Assembly (NCBI GenBank): GCA_963664665.2
Contig: CAXXMH010000008.1
Location: 558,001-622,000 of the forward strand
From: Bin55 sp963664665
GTDB taxonomy: Bacteria > Pseudomonadota > Gammaproteobacteria > Pseudomonadales > Azotimanducaceae
Direction: 5' to 3'
Length of the DNA: 64,000 nt
The translations under genes were made by a program, and so were the position numbers. Shown here piece after piece: positions 9,359 to 17,768 of the stretch. Under the pieces are notes generated by a model that saw only the letters and a list, made by a program, of their open reading frames with translations, did no database searches and was not told the DNA's origin. Each line of letters opens with the position of its first letter. The stretch's first letter is position 1.

Positions 9359-10036
9359 TTACTCAATACTGATCTGAATTTCGGTGATGTGTTGGTTGTT
9401 CTGAAAGTCGTATTCGTGATATAGCTCACGATACACGCGCTCGTCATATACGCAACCTTTTTTGCGTGCACGATCTTCCCAACGGATGTGCGCCCAACCG
9501 CTAACTTTCTGATGTGGAAACGGTCCTACGTAGATGAGACTCGCGAATTTCATGGGGGGATATCTCTTGACCTCAAGCCAATTTGGTAGCGCCGTCGAAA
9601 TCTGCTCGCTAAGGATGGGGACACCAACATCAAAGATCATCTTCCCTTGAGCTTTACCTTGCCAGTTGTAGACATAGATCTCCTGCGGCGAATCTTCGTT
9701 AATGCTCAGCTCGTTGTTGCGTACAAACGACCAGAATCGTTGTGTATCCATATACGGTCTCATTTCTGCGCCTAACGAAATCGGCGTCTTGCTCGATTGC
9801 ACGAGAGCAGTTAACTCACTGTAGCGTTTTATGCCTGCGTCATAGATTTTGTAAGTTGGTCCTGATTCGAGTTCAGGGAGTTGCTTCTGTTCTATCGCTT
9901 GTACGATCTTTGCTGAGCTGATCGTTTGGTTGGCATCCATACCAGGCTCCGGACAAGCCGCTCGTATGCTAGTTGCGCCACTAATCAAGGAACCGAGAAG
10001 CACTCCGAGAAATATCGTTCGATGATTTGACTGCAT
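9359..10036 (-). CDS. Secreted protein with GyrI-like effector-binding domain
   Basis: A 225-residue protein with a clear signal peptide (MQSNHRTIFLGVLLGSLISGATSIRAA). The second half follows the GyrI/SOUL-like small-molecule-binding pattern: an EVKRYPPMKFASLIYVGPF strand, a central helix GWAHIRWEDRARKKG, an E-x-Y segment and the closing ITEIQISIE. These folds normally sit in cytoplasmic regulators and bind hydrophobic ligands; here the signal peptide predicts an envelope location. The function is unknown. The frame also opens at TTG 10048, but ATG 10036 directly precedes the signal peptide. It stands alone between a divergent hydrolase gene and the LLM gene. Confidence 0.72.
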   Translation of the reverse strand: MQSNHRTIFLGVLLGSLISGATSIRAACPEPGMDANQTISSAKIVQAIEQKQLPELESGPTYKIYDAGIKRYSELTALVQSSKTPISLGAEMRPYMDTQRFWSFVRNNELSINEDSPQEIYVYNWQGKAQGKMIFDVGVPILSEQISTALPNWLEVKRYPPMKFASLIYVGPFPHQKVSGWAHIRWEDRARKKGCVYDERVYRELYHEYDFQNNQHITEIQISIE

Positions 10037-10252
10037 GGCTTCAAACAATTTCGTGCCAAGCCGCTAACTGGGTGGTTTACGCTTAGCTATTAGAACCGAG
10101 TACCTAATTAAATCGAAGGATAAATCGTTCGTCTTAAATACTCGGCGTTGATCGCGATTGCTGCTCGCACGCTACTTCGGGCGGGATTGCGGCAGAGAAT
10201 CCGTATAACCACATTTGAAATCACATGATTCCTACGCAGGTTTGTTACACCG

Positions 10253-11389
10253 TTGCTTCAGTTCCCTCCCTATAGCTTCGCAGACACGTCGCTCGTCCGC
10301 CATTTCATTCTTATTGTCGCGCTAATCCTCGGTCTAAATGACGCCGCTGCTTTGAATCAAGATACGCTCACAAAGCTTCTCGAACCAATTCAGATTGAAC
10401 ATGAAATGCCTGGCCTTCGGGCCGCAGTTCTCTTAGAGGATGGGACACTCATTCAATCTGCAACAGGTCTCGCTGATGTTGAAAACAACATCCCATTGGA
10501 TCACGAAATTGGCATGCCTGGGGGCAGCACGGGGAAGAGCTTTGTCTCAACCCTCGTCATGCTCCTTGTCGAAGATGGAACCCTCTCTCTCGACGACTTC
10601 GCATCAAAATGGGTAAGTAACGAACCTTGGTTCGCGGAACTGCCAAACAGCCAAGAGATCCGAGTCCGGCATCTCCTTTCGCACAGTTCTGGATTGAGCG
10701 ACTACCCCGGAACAACTCGGTATATGGTGCTCTCCATTTGGCGCGTACTGCGTCGTGGTGGAATCAAGTTCACGCCGGATGAACTAATCGACATGGTCGC
10801 AAACAAGAAACCGTTATATCCTGTAGGCGAGGGATTTGCATACTCCGACTCCGGCTATCTAGTCTTAGGAAAGATCATCGAAGCGGCCACCGATCGAGAT
10901 TTCTACGAGCTACTGCAGGAACGAATCCTCGAACCACAAGAGCTACGACATGTACAACCTCAGAACGAGTCTGTCCTAACTGATGTTGCGCCAGGTTACT
11001 CTCGTGGCGCACGGAATCTTCGGGAAGATGGCACCATGAAATCCGATCCTACTTCAGAGTGGACAGGGGGCGGTCTGATCACGACTCCCACCATGTTAGT
11101 GGAGTTCTATCGTGCGCTCACACGCGGCGAAATTGTGAGCCCCTCGTCCTTCGAAATCATGAAGAACTCCGGTTGGCAGAATCCTGAATCGCCGGATTGG
11201 CACTACGGATTTGGATTGTTCGTGACCCATTCAGGGAATGTAGTGGAGCACGGCGGACTCTGGATGGGTTATCGCACGCACGTGCGACACTACCTAGATG
11301 AGCAACTAACCATCGCGGTTCAAACCAATCGTGATGGATCGATCGATTTAGAAGCAATCGTCGATCGAATCGCACGACTTCGCGATTGA
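10253..11389 (+). CDS. Serine hydrolase of the beta-lactamase/D-Ala carboxypeptidase family
   Basis: A 378-residue protein with a signal-like hydrophobic stretch (residues 15-33) and a class C beta-lactamase fold (PF00144). The nucleophile motif SxxK is S92-T-G-K95; the second motif is Y-S-D rather than the classical Y-x-N; the third is H-G-G in VEHGGLWMGY. HLLSHSSGLSDY is typical of the family. Such proteins act in the periplasm as esterases, D-amino-acid peptidases or lactonases, and few are true beta-lactamases. The only in-frame start giving the signal peptide is TTG 10253. No flanking gene hints at the substrate. Confidence 0.87.
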   Translation: MLQFPPYSFADTSLVRHFILIVALILGLNDAAALNQDTLTKLLEPIQIEHEMPGLRAAVLLEDGTLIQSATGLADVENNIPLDHEIGMPGGSTGKSFVSTLVMLLVEDGTLSLDDFASKWVSNEPWFAELPNSQEIRVRHLLSHSSGLSDYPGTTRYMVLSIWRVLRRGGIKFTPDELIDMVANKKPLYPVGEGFAYSDSGYLVLGKIIEAATDRDFYELLQERILEPQELRHVQPQNESVLTDVAPGYSRGARNLREDGTMKSDPTSEWTGGGLITTPTMLVEFYRALTRGEIVSPSSFEIMKNSGWQNPESPDWHYGFGLFVTHSGNVVEHGGLWMGYRTHVRHYLDEQLTIAVQTNRDGSIDLEAIVDRIARLRD

Positions 11390-11479
11390 GCAGTTTCCTT
11401 CGCGAATTCAGTTGGAGAGCTGCACCTCTGGAATTACTTCCGTTACCGAGAACTTTTCACTGAGATGTAGTCAAGGAAG

Positions 11480-11995
11480 TTAAGGCCATACAAGATGAAT
11501 GTCCAGTGACCGCAGCACTGAGAAGAGCCCGATACGTCGTACAGAAAACTGGTCACACACGTCCGGGAGCTTTACCTCTCTTCGAGATTCAGGTGCACTT
11601 TGCTCATTCGTAACAACAACGACACCGTGAACTCGTGCATACGCGACTAACCAACCGTCTACACCAGTTGCAAACTTCGCTTTCGCAGCATCGAAAAACC
11701 TTGGATGACGCTGGACCCACATCATGATTTCACTTTAGGAATCTACCACTGACTGCGTGTCTACCGGAAGGAAGAAATCCCGTGGAACATCGTCTTTCAC
11801 CCATTTGACGAGATCTTCATCCTCATGTCCCATGAGCAATTCATTGCGGACCCGATCAATGCTGAATACCCGCGACTCACGGTGGAAATGGATCATGCTA
11901 CGCCAGAAACCGGGACAAATTTCAAAGGCGTAATAGAGGTTTTTCGCCGTGATGAAGACATCCGAGTCAAAAATAAACTTGCATTCTTCGGTCAC
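11480..11995 (-). pseudogene. DUF4411 (PIN-like) toxin gene interrupted by an in-frame stop
   Basis: Two adjacent frames in the same phase, 11735-11995 and 11480-11725, together give a complete DUF4411 protein of about 171 residues, the normal length. The first half has FIFDSDVFITAKNLYY and FSIDRVRNELL; the second has MMWVQRHPRFFDAAKAKF, GVDGWLVAYARVHG and LPDVCDQF. All acidic PIN positions appear retained. They are separated only by a TAA at 11735-11737 where the family usually has an aromatic residue before E-I-M-x-W-V-Q. The gene overlaps the upstream ImmA/IrrE-like gene by 4 bases (ATGA), the usual arrangement for this pair. Either it is a recent pseudogene, or the downstream part is made separately from ATG 11725, or there is a base-call error. 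Confidence 0.82.
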
Positions 11996-13134
11996 GGCAG
12001 ATATATACCGAGTCTGTTGGCATATTCTTGAAATGTACCTCCGTGCAATCCTGTGAGTTCATATGCATGCTTAAACCCAATCCGACCTTCTAATGCAGCT
12101 CGTACAACGTGCTTCGCGAACATCTCGCCTACTCGAAAATTCTGGTTGTTATAGAAATTGCCACCACTCGACCCTCGGCTCGAATTTCGCTGGAGGTTTT
12201 CCTCATAAAACTCAAAATACCTTGACCGCTCAATAAGATTTAAATCTAGAGCTCGTCGGGCTGCAACAATAGGACTAACCTTGAACGTACGAGCTAGTGC
12301 GTGGAAAGGTTTAGTTTGTCGCCAGACCTCGTACCATCGAGACCTGACAATCTCAGTCGGCGCGAGGAGTTCTGCCGCGGCACGATTGCACCAATCCTCC
12401 ACTCCTGTACCTACCGGTAATATGTTCTCAAACCCAGATAAACCTTCTTCACCAAGCCAGATATGAGCCAATTCGTGTGCCAGTGTGAACATTTGCGCAG
12501 ATTTCGCATCAGCACCGTTGACGAAAATTAATGGTGCTATGTCGTCCGCGAGAGCAAATCCCCTAAATTCCTGTACATTCAGCTTACGCTTATTAGTGTT
12601 TCCAACGACACCATTTATGATCGCAATCACGCCAAGTTGCTCAATTGCGCGTCTCAACGCCCCAACAGCATCCTCCCACGCATCTAGTTGAGCAGCCCAT
12701 TCATCGTCTAATCCAAGACTTCGCCGCATCTCCTGACCAAATACACTTGGATCGTCTCCTATCGTTGCACTGCCGACGAACGTGCGAGGTTCTCCATCGA
12801 CTTCAAGCAGGTAATCACGTAACCAAGCCTGACGATGTTGCATCGTGTACAAGGTATCCAATAAATCAACACTCGGCCTATCAATGACCGCTCCTGTAAC
12901 AGTTCGATAATCGGGAACAGGTAGATCTTCAACCGGAGGGTTACTGAGAAGTAAATATCCAAAAGGCGTATGAGTTACCCCGGCAAATTTCTCCAGCTGT
13001 TTAAACGTAGGTTTTTTTGATTGATTTAACCATGCGGGAAACTGCGGTATCCGCTGCGCGACATACGCAGTATCTTGCCCCGCACGTTCGCAAGCCCAAC
13101 GAAGAACCTCTGGTCGAATCGTTACGCGGATCAG
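11992..13134 (-). CDS. XRE-like/ImmA-IrrE family zinc metalloprotease, non-standard start codon
   Basis: The protease half has the zinc motif HELAH followed by NRAAAELLAPTEIV, as in ImmA/IrrE (DUF955) proteins that cleave repressors. With standard starts it opens only at TTG 12861, giving 289 residues and no N-terminal domain. The same frame, however, stays open to a stop at 13138-13140 and encodes a conserved N-terminus: RPEVLRWACERAG, then AWLNQSKKPTFKQLEKFA, then THTPFGYLLLSNPPVEDLP. That is the degenerate XRE-like helix-turn-helix domain normally fused to this protease. The full frame gives 380 residues, the family's usual size, if translation begins at CTG 13134, which follows GAGGGG by 6 bases. 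ATC 13131 and ATT 13119 are other options. The start may have mutated from ATG. It is paired with the DUF4411 gene. Confidence 0.8.
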   Translation of the reverse strand: MIRVTIRPEVLRWACERAGQDTAYVAQRIPQFPAWLNQSKKPTFKQLEKFAGVTHTPFGYLLLSNPPVEDLPVPDYRTVTGAVIDRPSVDLLDTLYTMQHRQAWLRDYLLEVDGEPRTFVGSATIGDDPSVFGQEMRRSLGLDDEWAAQLDAWEDAVGALRRAIEQLGVIAIINGVVGNTNKRKLNVQEFRGFALADDIAPLIFVNGADAKSAQMFTLAHELAHIWLGEEGLSGFENILPVGTGVEDWCNRAAAELLAPTEIVRSRWYEVWRQTKPFHALARTFKVSPIVAARRALDLNLIERSRYFEFYEENLQRNSSRGSSGGNFYNNQNFRVGEMFAKHVVRAALEGRIGFKHAYELTGLHGGTFQEYANRLGIYLP

Positions 13135-13367
13135 AAGTTACCCCTCATTACCGATATGTCACTTCAATACAAAGTCTCGTCCATTGGGAGTCTTTGAGCG
13201 AAATCGACAATGTCTCTAGTGCGTGCATTGCGCACAAACAATCAATATGCATTTGAAGACACGACCTAGTTTACTCGTCGAAGACTAACTTACTTCCATA
13301 AATCTGATTTACGCATAGCTTATCTGAAATTGTCAGGGTCCGTTCTGGAAACTAGAAGGATCGAGAA

Positions 13368-14267
13368 CTATATGCGAAATAGCCAGCGAAGAGAATCAGC
13401 AAAAATCGCTCCGCCGTGCCGCAAGCTGTGTCCACCTTCGCCAAACTCGAAGCGATAGTCGTATCCCGCGAAGTCAAGGGCCGAAGCCATATCTTGGTTG
13501 GCGATAGGCCAACTACCCGGCACAATGTCAGCGTCACGACGACCGCTTTGTAGGAACACTCGAATCGGTTTTCGCGGTGTTCGCCTAATCATCGATGGGT
13601 AGTTGTGGCCGCCACGAAGGTTGACAAACGAGCCGCAGTGGCTCAATACGCGCCCGAAGCTAGTTGGCGAATGCCATGCTGCTGTAAATGCGCAAATACC
13701 ACCACTTGAGATTCCACAGATCAACCGTTTTGAAGGATCACTGGCGAGCGTTTTGCCCGTAATGGATTCGACCAATGGCACGATTTCCGTATCAATAAAC
13801 GTCACATGCCGATCCGAGACCGTGTCGTATTCAATACTGCGTTGAGCCGGTTCGCTCTCCGATTGCCCTGGATTGACGAATACCGCAATTAACGGAGGCA
13901 GTTCGTCGTTTGCCGTCATCGAATCAAATACCCGAGTCGCCCGCGCTGCGCCTTCCCGCCACAGGTAGAAGTCACCATCGTTGAAGTACACGAATACCGG
14001 TGGTTTTGTCGAATTTGCGACACTTACGGACTGATAGATCGAGATCGTCCGGGTCGTGCCGGAATAGACCTTTGACTCCGCCCAATCACGAATCCGGGTG
14101 AACTCCCCAACTGGAACTTCGCTACCTGGAAAGGCCTCCGCACACGGGTTGTACTGCCTGTCCTCAGGAACTACCGCAGACTTGGCGATTTCGTCGGAAG
14201 AACGACCATTAACCTCCCGTGGTGGCGGTTCATGCAAGCCATAGCTCTTGTAGGTTTCGAAATCCAA
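13368..14267 (-). CDS. Enterochelin-esterase-like alpha/beta hydrolase
   Basis: A 299-residue protein of the Fes/esterase D-like family (PF00756). Visible elements are the strand PPVFVYFNDGDFYLW after an N-terminal beta domain, the nucleophile elbow G-I-S-S-G-G, the acid-loop region SGRRDADIVPGSWPI, and GGHSLRHGG, giving a plausible Ser-Asp-His triad. There is no signal peptide. Relatives hydrolyse siderophore trilactones or other esters, but no iron-uptake gene is nearby, so the substrate is open. It lies 52 bases downstream of the single-chain carboxylase gene on the same strand and may be the last gene of that unit. Confidence 0.82.
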   Translation of the reverse strand: MDFETYKSYGLHEPPPREVNGRSSDEIAKSAVVPEDRQYNPCAEAFPGSEVPVGEFTRIRDWAESKVYSGTTRTISIYQSVSVANSTKPPVFVYFNDGDFYLWREGAARATRVFDSMTANDELPPLIAVFVNPGQSESEPAQRSIEYDTVSDRHVTFIDTEIVPLVESITGKTLASDPSKRLICGISSGGICAFTAAWHSPTSFGRVLSHCGSFVNLRGGHNYPSMIRRTPRKPIRVFLQSGRRDADIVPGSWPIANQDMASALDFAGYDYRFEFGEGGHSLRHGGAIFADSLRWLFRI

Positions 14268-14319
14268 GTCTTTCCTCCGATCCCAGCCACGATTCGCGAC
14301 TGGGATATTTATGACGTAA

Positions 14320-17300
14320 CTACGGTCGGAACTGCAGCGCTCGCGAGTGCAACTGATCGGGCAACGAAACTAGCCGATACGCGAGCCGGACCCATTCACA
14401 TACGTAACGACGCGTATCGCGCGGATCGATCATTTCCTCAATCTGAAACTTCGAGAGGGGACCTAGAGGACCGCGAGCACTTTCGATGCGTGCGTTAAGT
14501 TCGGCACGCAATGCCTCTGGATCATCTGCTTCAGCGAGTTGACGACGATACGCTGCTTCGATGCCACCTTCAGGCGGAATCCCACCAGCATCCGCCGCCG
14601 GCCAGGCGACTCGCATTGAGGGTGAGGAGCGTGGGGTTGCGTAGTTGTTACCAGCCACACCAAAACTCCGCCGCATGACGACTGTAAAGATTGGTATTTT
14701 CACTTGTGAAAACGCAACCATCCATTCGCCGCCTGCACGAATCGTTCCAGCGATCTCGTGCTCTAAGCCAACTGCGAATCCGGGGTTATCGACAAGATTC
14801 AATACCGGAATATGGAATAGATCACATAGGTCCAAGTGCCGAGTCAATTTCCGGCAACCATCCGCGGTTAACGCGCCGCCGTTTACGTGCTGGCTATCCG
14901 ATGCAATTACTCCGACAGGGCGGCCAGCAAATCGAGCGAATCCTGTTACCTGGTCGGTTCCCCACAAGCCGCCGATTTCGAAGAAAGATTCTTTATCCGA
15001 CATCAAATTGATGGCGCGGCGAATGTCGAAGGTCGTCGTACGTTTACGCGGTATGATCGAAAACAACTCATCTTCCCGACGCATATCTGGGTCGCTACTG
15101 GACGCTATCGGCGGCGATTCGTAAACGCTTGATGGCAGATACGACAGGAATCGACGCACCATTGCGGCCGCGTCTTCTTCGCTCTCGGCCAAGTTGTCGA
15201 CGGAACCGTTCATACAGTGGACGCGCCAATCGCCCAGTTCCTCTTTCGTGATGTCATAACCCATAGCGTGTTTCACTACGGGAGGACCAGCGACGAACAG
15301 CTGTGCAATATCGCGTACCATCACCGAGAAGTGGCCGAGCACCGCTTTCGCCGCGCCGATGCCTACGACGCTGCCTAGAAGCATGTTGACGACAGGTACC
15401 GTCGCTAACTGTTGCGTATACATCGCACTACCCAGATGACCGGGTAGGAACGAGCCACCACCACCCGCGACGCGAGGTCTGCCGGACTTAATTGCGCCCG
15501 AGCTTTCCTTTGCGGAACTTTCGCCTTCTTGTTTTTGCTGTGGCACCATTGCGGCGACACTGCCACCTCCCGACGAACCGTCGAGTAATCGGACCGAGGG
15601 TACGCGCATCTCAATTGAGAGCCGGTCTAGGTGGGAACTCTTCGCCCCTATCGCTCCATCCGCATGTCCACCACGAGACGTAAAGTCGTCCGCGCAAACA
15701 ATCGCTGTGCGTTGTTCAATGCTGCCCCAGCCGCCCACATGATTCGCTGGAGTAAAAGCAAGGATATTGCCTTCTTCATCGTAAGACGCAAAACCCGTTA
15801 CTGAGCCGACTTCGTGAAACGAATCTGCGTCAAGCAGGAGTTCAATACGTTCTCGGCAGGTTAGTTTGTTGCGATCTCGTTGCCTAACAACACCCGGTTC
15901 TTCCGAGCCTACCGCGAGACGTTCCTTCGCCAACGCCTGCAAAGTAGCCACCTGATCAAGAGTGGATTGCCAATCACCAGACTCAGGACGAGCTTCTTGA
16001 ATGGATGATTCGCTGACATCGAGCGGCGCCAACGCGGCGACGATCTCGTTGGCACTCAACAAATCGCCGGTTTTCAACGAATGGATGGTGTTGACACGAC
16101 CTGATTTCGGCGCGGAGATGACAGTTTCCATCTTCATCGCATTGACCACAAGGATCGCGTCGCCGGCTTTGACTAAATCCCCTTCAGCAACTGACCACTC
16201 GACCAACGTACTCTCCAGAGGGCTCGTGATCGCGATATCGCCTGCACCGACCTCTAACGGGGAACGAATTAGGGCATCAGATCGCGCCGTTTTCTCATCG
16301 CTTTTCGACACGGGCGATTGCGCTCTATTCGACCGCTCGAGGAATCCAATGACACCGTCATTGCGCGAACCATCCACCTTCATTAATTCCGGCTGAACGC
16401 TTAGCAGCGTGGTCCGTGCGTCGCCTTCTTTGACCTGAGCGTGATCGCAGATTGCGATCAACGGTTCAAGGTTGGTTTTCACACCGCTTATCTGGAATTC
16501 CTTCAGTGCTCGTTGCGTGTGTGCAAGCGTAGCGGCGAAGTCCCTGCTTGTCGTCGCAACGACTTTCGCCAACAAGGGATCGAACTGGGCACTGACGTCA
16601 TAACCGTTATAGCCATAACTGTCGACACGGATTCCGGGTCCCGTCGGCTCTCGATATCCCGTGATCTTGCCGGCAGTCGTCGCGGTGACACGAGCTTGAA
16701 TACTGAATCCGCCTATTGCCTTGATCGAATACTGACTTGATATTCCAAGTGAAGATAGAGACTCACCAGCGGCAATTCGGAATTGAGCTTCAACGAGATC
16801 AATGCCGGTGATCTGTTCGGTTACCGTGTGCTCAACTTGAATGCGTGGATTGCATTCAATAAAGAAGCATTCGCCTCTCTCAACGTCCACTAAGAACTCA
16901 ACCGTGCCCGCATTCGCATAACCCGCCTCTTTGCAGATCTTCGTCGCATGATTCAAGATCGTGCGACGCAGCATAGGGTCAAGATTCGGCGCGGGCGCGA
17001 ATTCCATGACTTTCTGATGGCGCAACTGAACGGAACAATCACGTTCGAACAAGTGAACAACCTCGCCATGGTTGTCGGCAAGGATCTGCACCTCAATGTG
17101 ACGTGGATTGCTAATCAGTTTCTCAACGAAAATCGAGCCATCACCGAATGCCGATTCCGCTTCGCCGCTGCATCTTGCGAACACTTGCCGCAGCTCTTCT
17201 TCGGACTCAACAACCCGCATCCCTCTGCCACCGCCTCCCGCCGCAGCCTTCAGCATCACCGGGTAACCGACACCTGATGCAACCGTCGCAGCGGCTTCCT

Positions 17301-17730
17301 CGCTTGTTGTGGCTCGATCGCTCCCTGGTACGACAGGGATTCCTAATTTCTCCGCTAAATCCCTTGCCGCAACCTTGTCGCCAAAAACCCGCAACACTTC
17401 AGCGGTTGGCCCAATAAAGGTGATTCCCGCAGCCGTACAGCGTTCTGCAAAGCTTGCGTGTTCCGCCAGGAATCCATAGCCAGGATGGACGCAATCACAC
17501 CCAGTCTCCGTTGCGACACGAATGAGTTGCTCCGAATCCAAATACTCCGAAACCGGCGATATCCCCGGTTGTGTAGTCAGGACTTGGCTCTTGGTAGCAA
17601 ATTGAGTATGAAGAGAGTCTTGGTCCGCGTTCGGGTAAACCGCAACGCTTTCAACTCCCAGACTCTCCGCCGCACGCACGATACGGATGGCGATTTCGCC
17701 TCGATTTGCGATTAAAACGCGATTGAACAT
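14320..17730 (-). CDS. Single-chain biotin-dependent acyl-CoA carboxylase (BC-BCCP-CT)
   Basis: An 1136-residue protein fusing all three parts of a biotin carboxylase. The biotin carboxylase domain spans about 1-450 (MFNRVLIANRGEIAIR, the glycine-rich ATP loop AAAGGGGRGMR, RHQKVMEFAPAP, IECNPRIQVEHTVTE). The biotin-carrier domain is at about 498-568, with the acceptor motif VNAMKME, Lys at residue 533. The carboxyltransferase domain follows to the end. This is the layout of long-chain acyl-CoA carboxylase-type homo-oligomers known from mycobacteria. The substrate is probably an acyl-CoA, not identifiable here. All catalytic motifs look intact. It sits between a TRAP binding-protein gene and an esterase gene on the same strand. 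Two diverged relatives lie at 36.1-42.8 kb. Confidence 0.92.
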   Translation of the reverse strand: MFNRVLIANRGEIAIRIVRAAESLGVESVAVYPNADQDSLHTQFATKSQVLTTQPGISPVSEYLDSEQLIRVATETGCDCVHPGYGFLAEHASFAERCTAAGITFIGPTAEVLRVFGDKVAARDLAEKLGIPVVPGSDRATTSEEAAATVASGVGYPVMLKAAAGGGGRGMRVVESEEELRQVFARCSGEAESAFGDGSIFVEKLISNPRHIEVQILADNHGEVVHLFERDCSVQLRHQKVMEFAPAPNLDPMLRRTILNHATKICKEAGYANAGTVEFLVDVERGECFFIECNPRIQVEHTVTEQITGIDLVEAQFRIAAGESLSSLGISSQYSIKAIGGFSIQARVTATTAGKITGYREPTGPGIRVDSYGYNGYDVSAQFDPLLAKVVATTSRDFAATLAHTQRALKEFQISGVKTNLEPLIAICDHAQVKEGDARTTLLSVQPELMKVDGSRNDGVIGFLERSNRAQSPVSKSDEKTARSDALIRSPLEVGAGDIAITSPLESTLVEWSVAEGDLVKAGDAILVVNAMKMETVISAPKSGRVNTIHSLKTGDLLSANEIVAALAPLDVSESSIQEARPESGDWQSTLDQVATLQALAKERLAVGSEEPGVVRQRDRNKLTCRERIELLLDADSFHEVGSVTGFASYDEEGNILAFTPANHVGGWGSIEQRTAIVCADDFTSRGGHADGAIGAKSSHLDRLSIEMRVPSVRLLDGSSGGGSVAAMVPQQKQEGESSAKESSGAIKSGRPRVAGGGGSFLPGHLGSAMYTQQLATVPVVNMLLGSVVGIGAAKAVLGHFSVMVRDIAQLFVAGPPVVKHAMGYDITKEELGDWRVHCMNGSVDNLAESEEDAAAMVRRFLSYLPSSVYESPPIASSSDPDMRREDELFSIIPRKRTTTFDIRRAINLMSDKESFFEIGGLWGTDQVTGFARFAGRPVGVIASDSQHVNGGALTADGCRKLTRHLDLCDLFHIPVLNLVDNPGFAVGLEHEIAGTIRAGGEWMVAFSQVKIPIFTVVMRRSFGVAGNNYATPRSSPSMRVAWPAADAGGIPPEGGIEAAYRRQLAEADDPEALRAELNARIESARGPLGPLSKFQIEEMIDPRDTRRYVCEWVRLAYRLVSLPDQLHSRALQFRP

Positions 17731-17768
17731 GGTTTGATCAAGTTGAGTTCAGTTTGGACGGCGAACTG

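Noticed and set aside
12759..12962. A 67-residue minus-strand frame overlapping the start region of the ImmA/IrrE gene
   Set aside because: The in-phase extension of the ImmA/IrrE frame explains this DNA with conserved protein sequence; the other frame has none.
13135..13367. Possible small gene or RNA between the ImmA/IrrE and esterase genes
   Set aside because: Only short frames and a weak 5-base hairpin (GTGCG/CGCAC) are seen; it is more likely promoter DNA.
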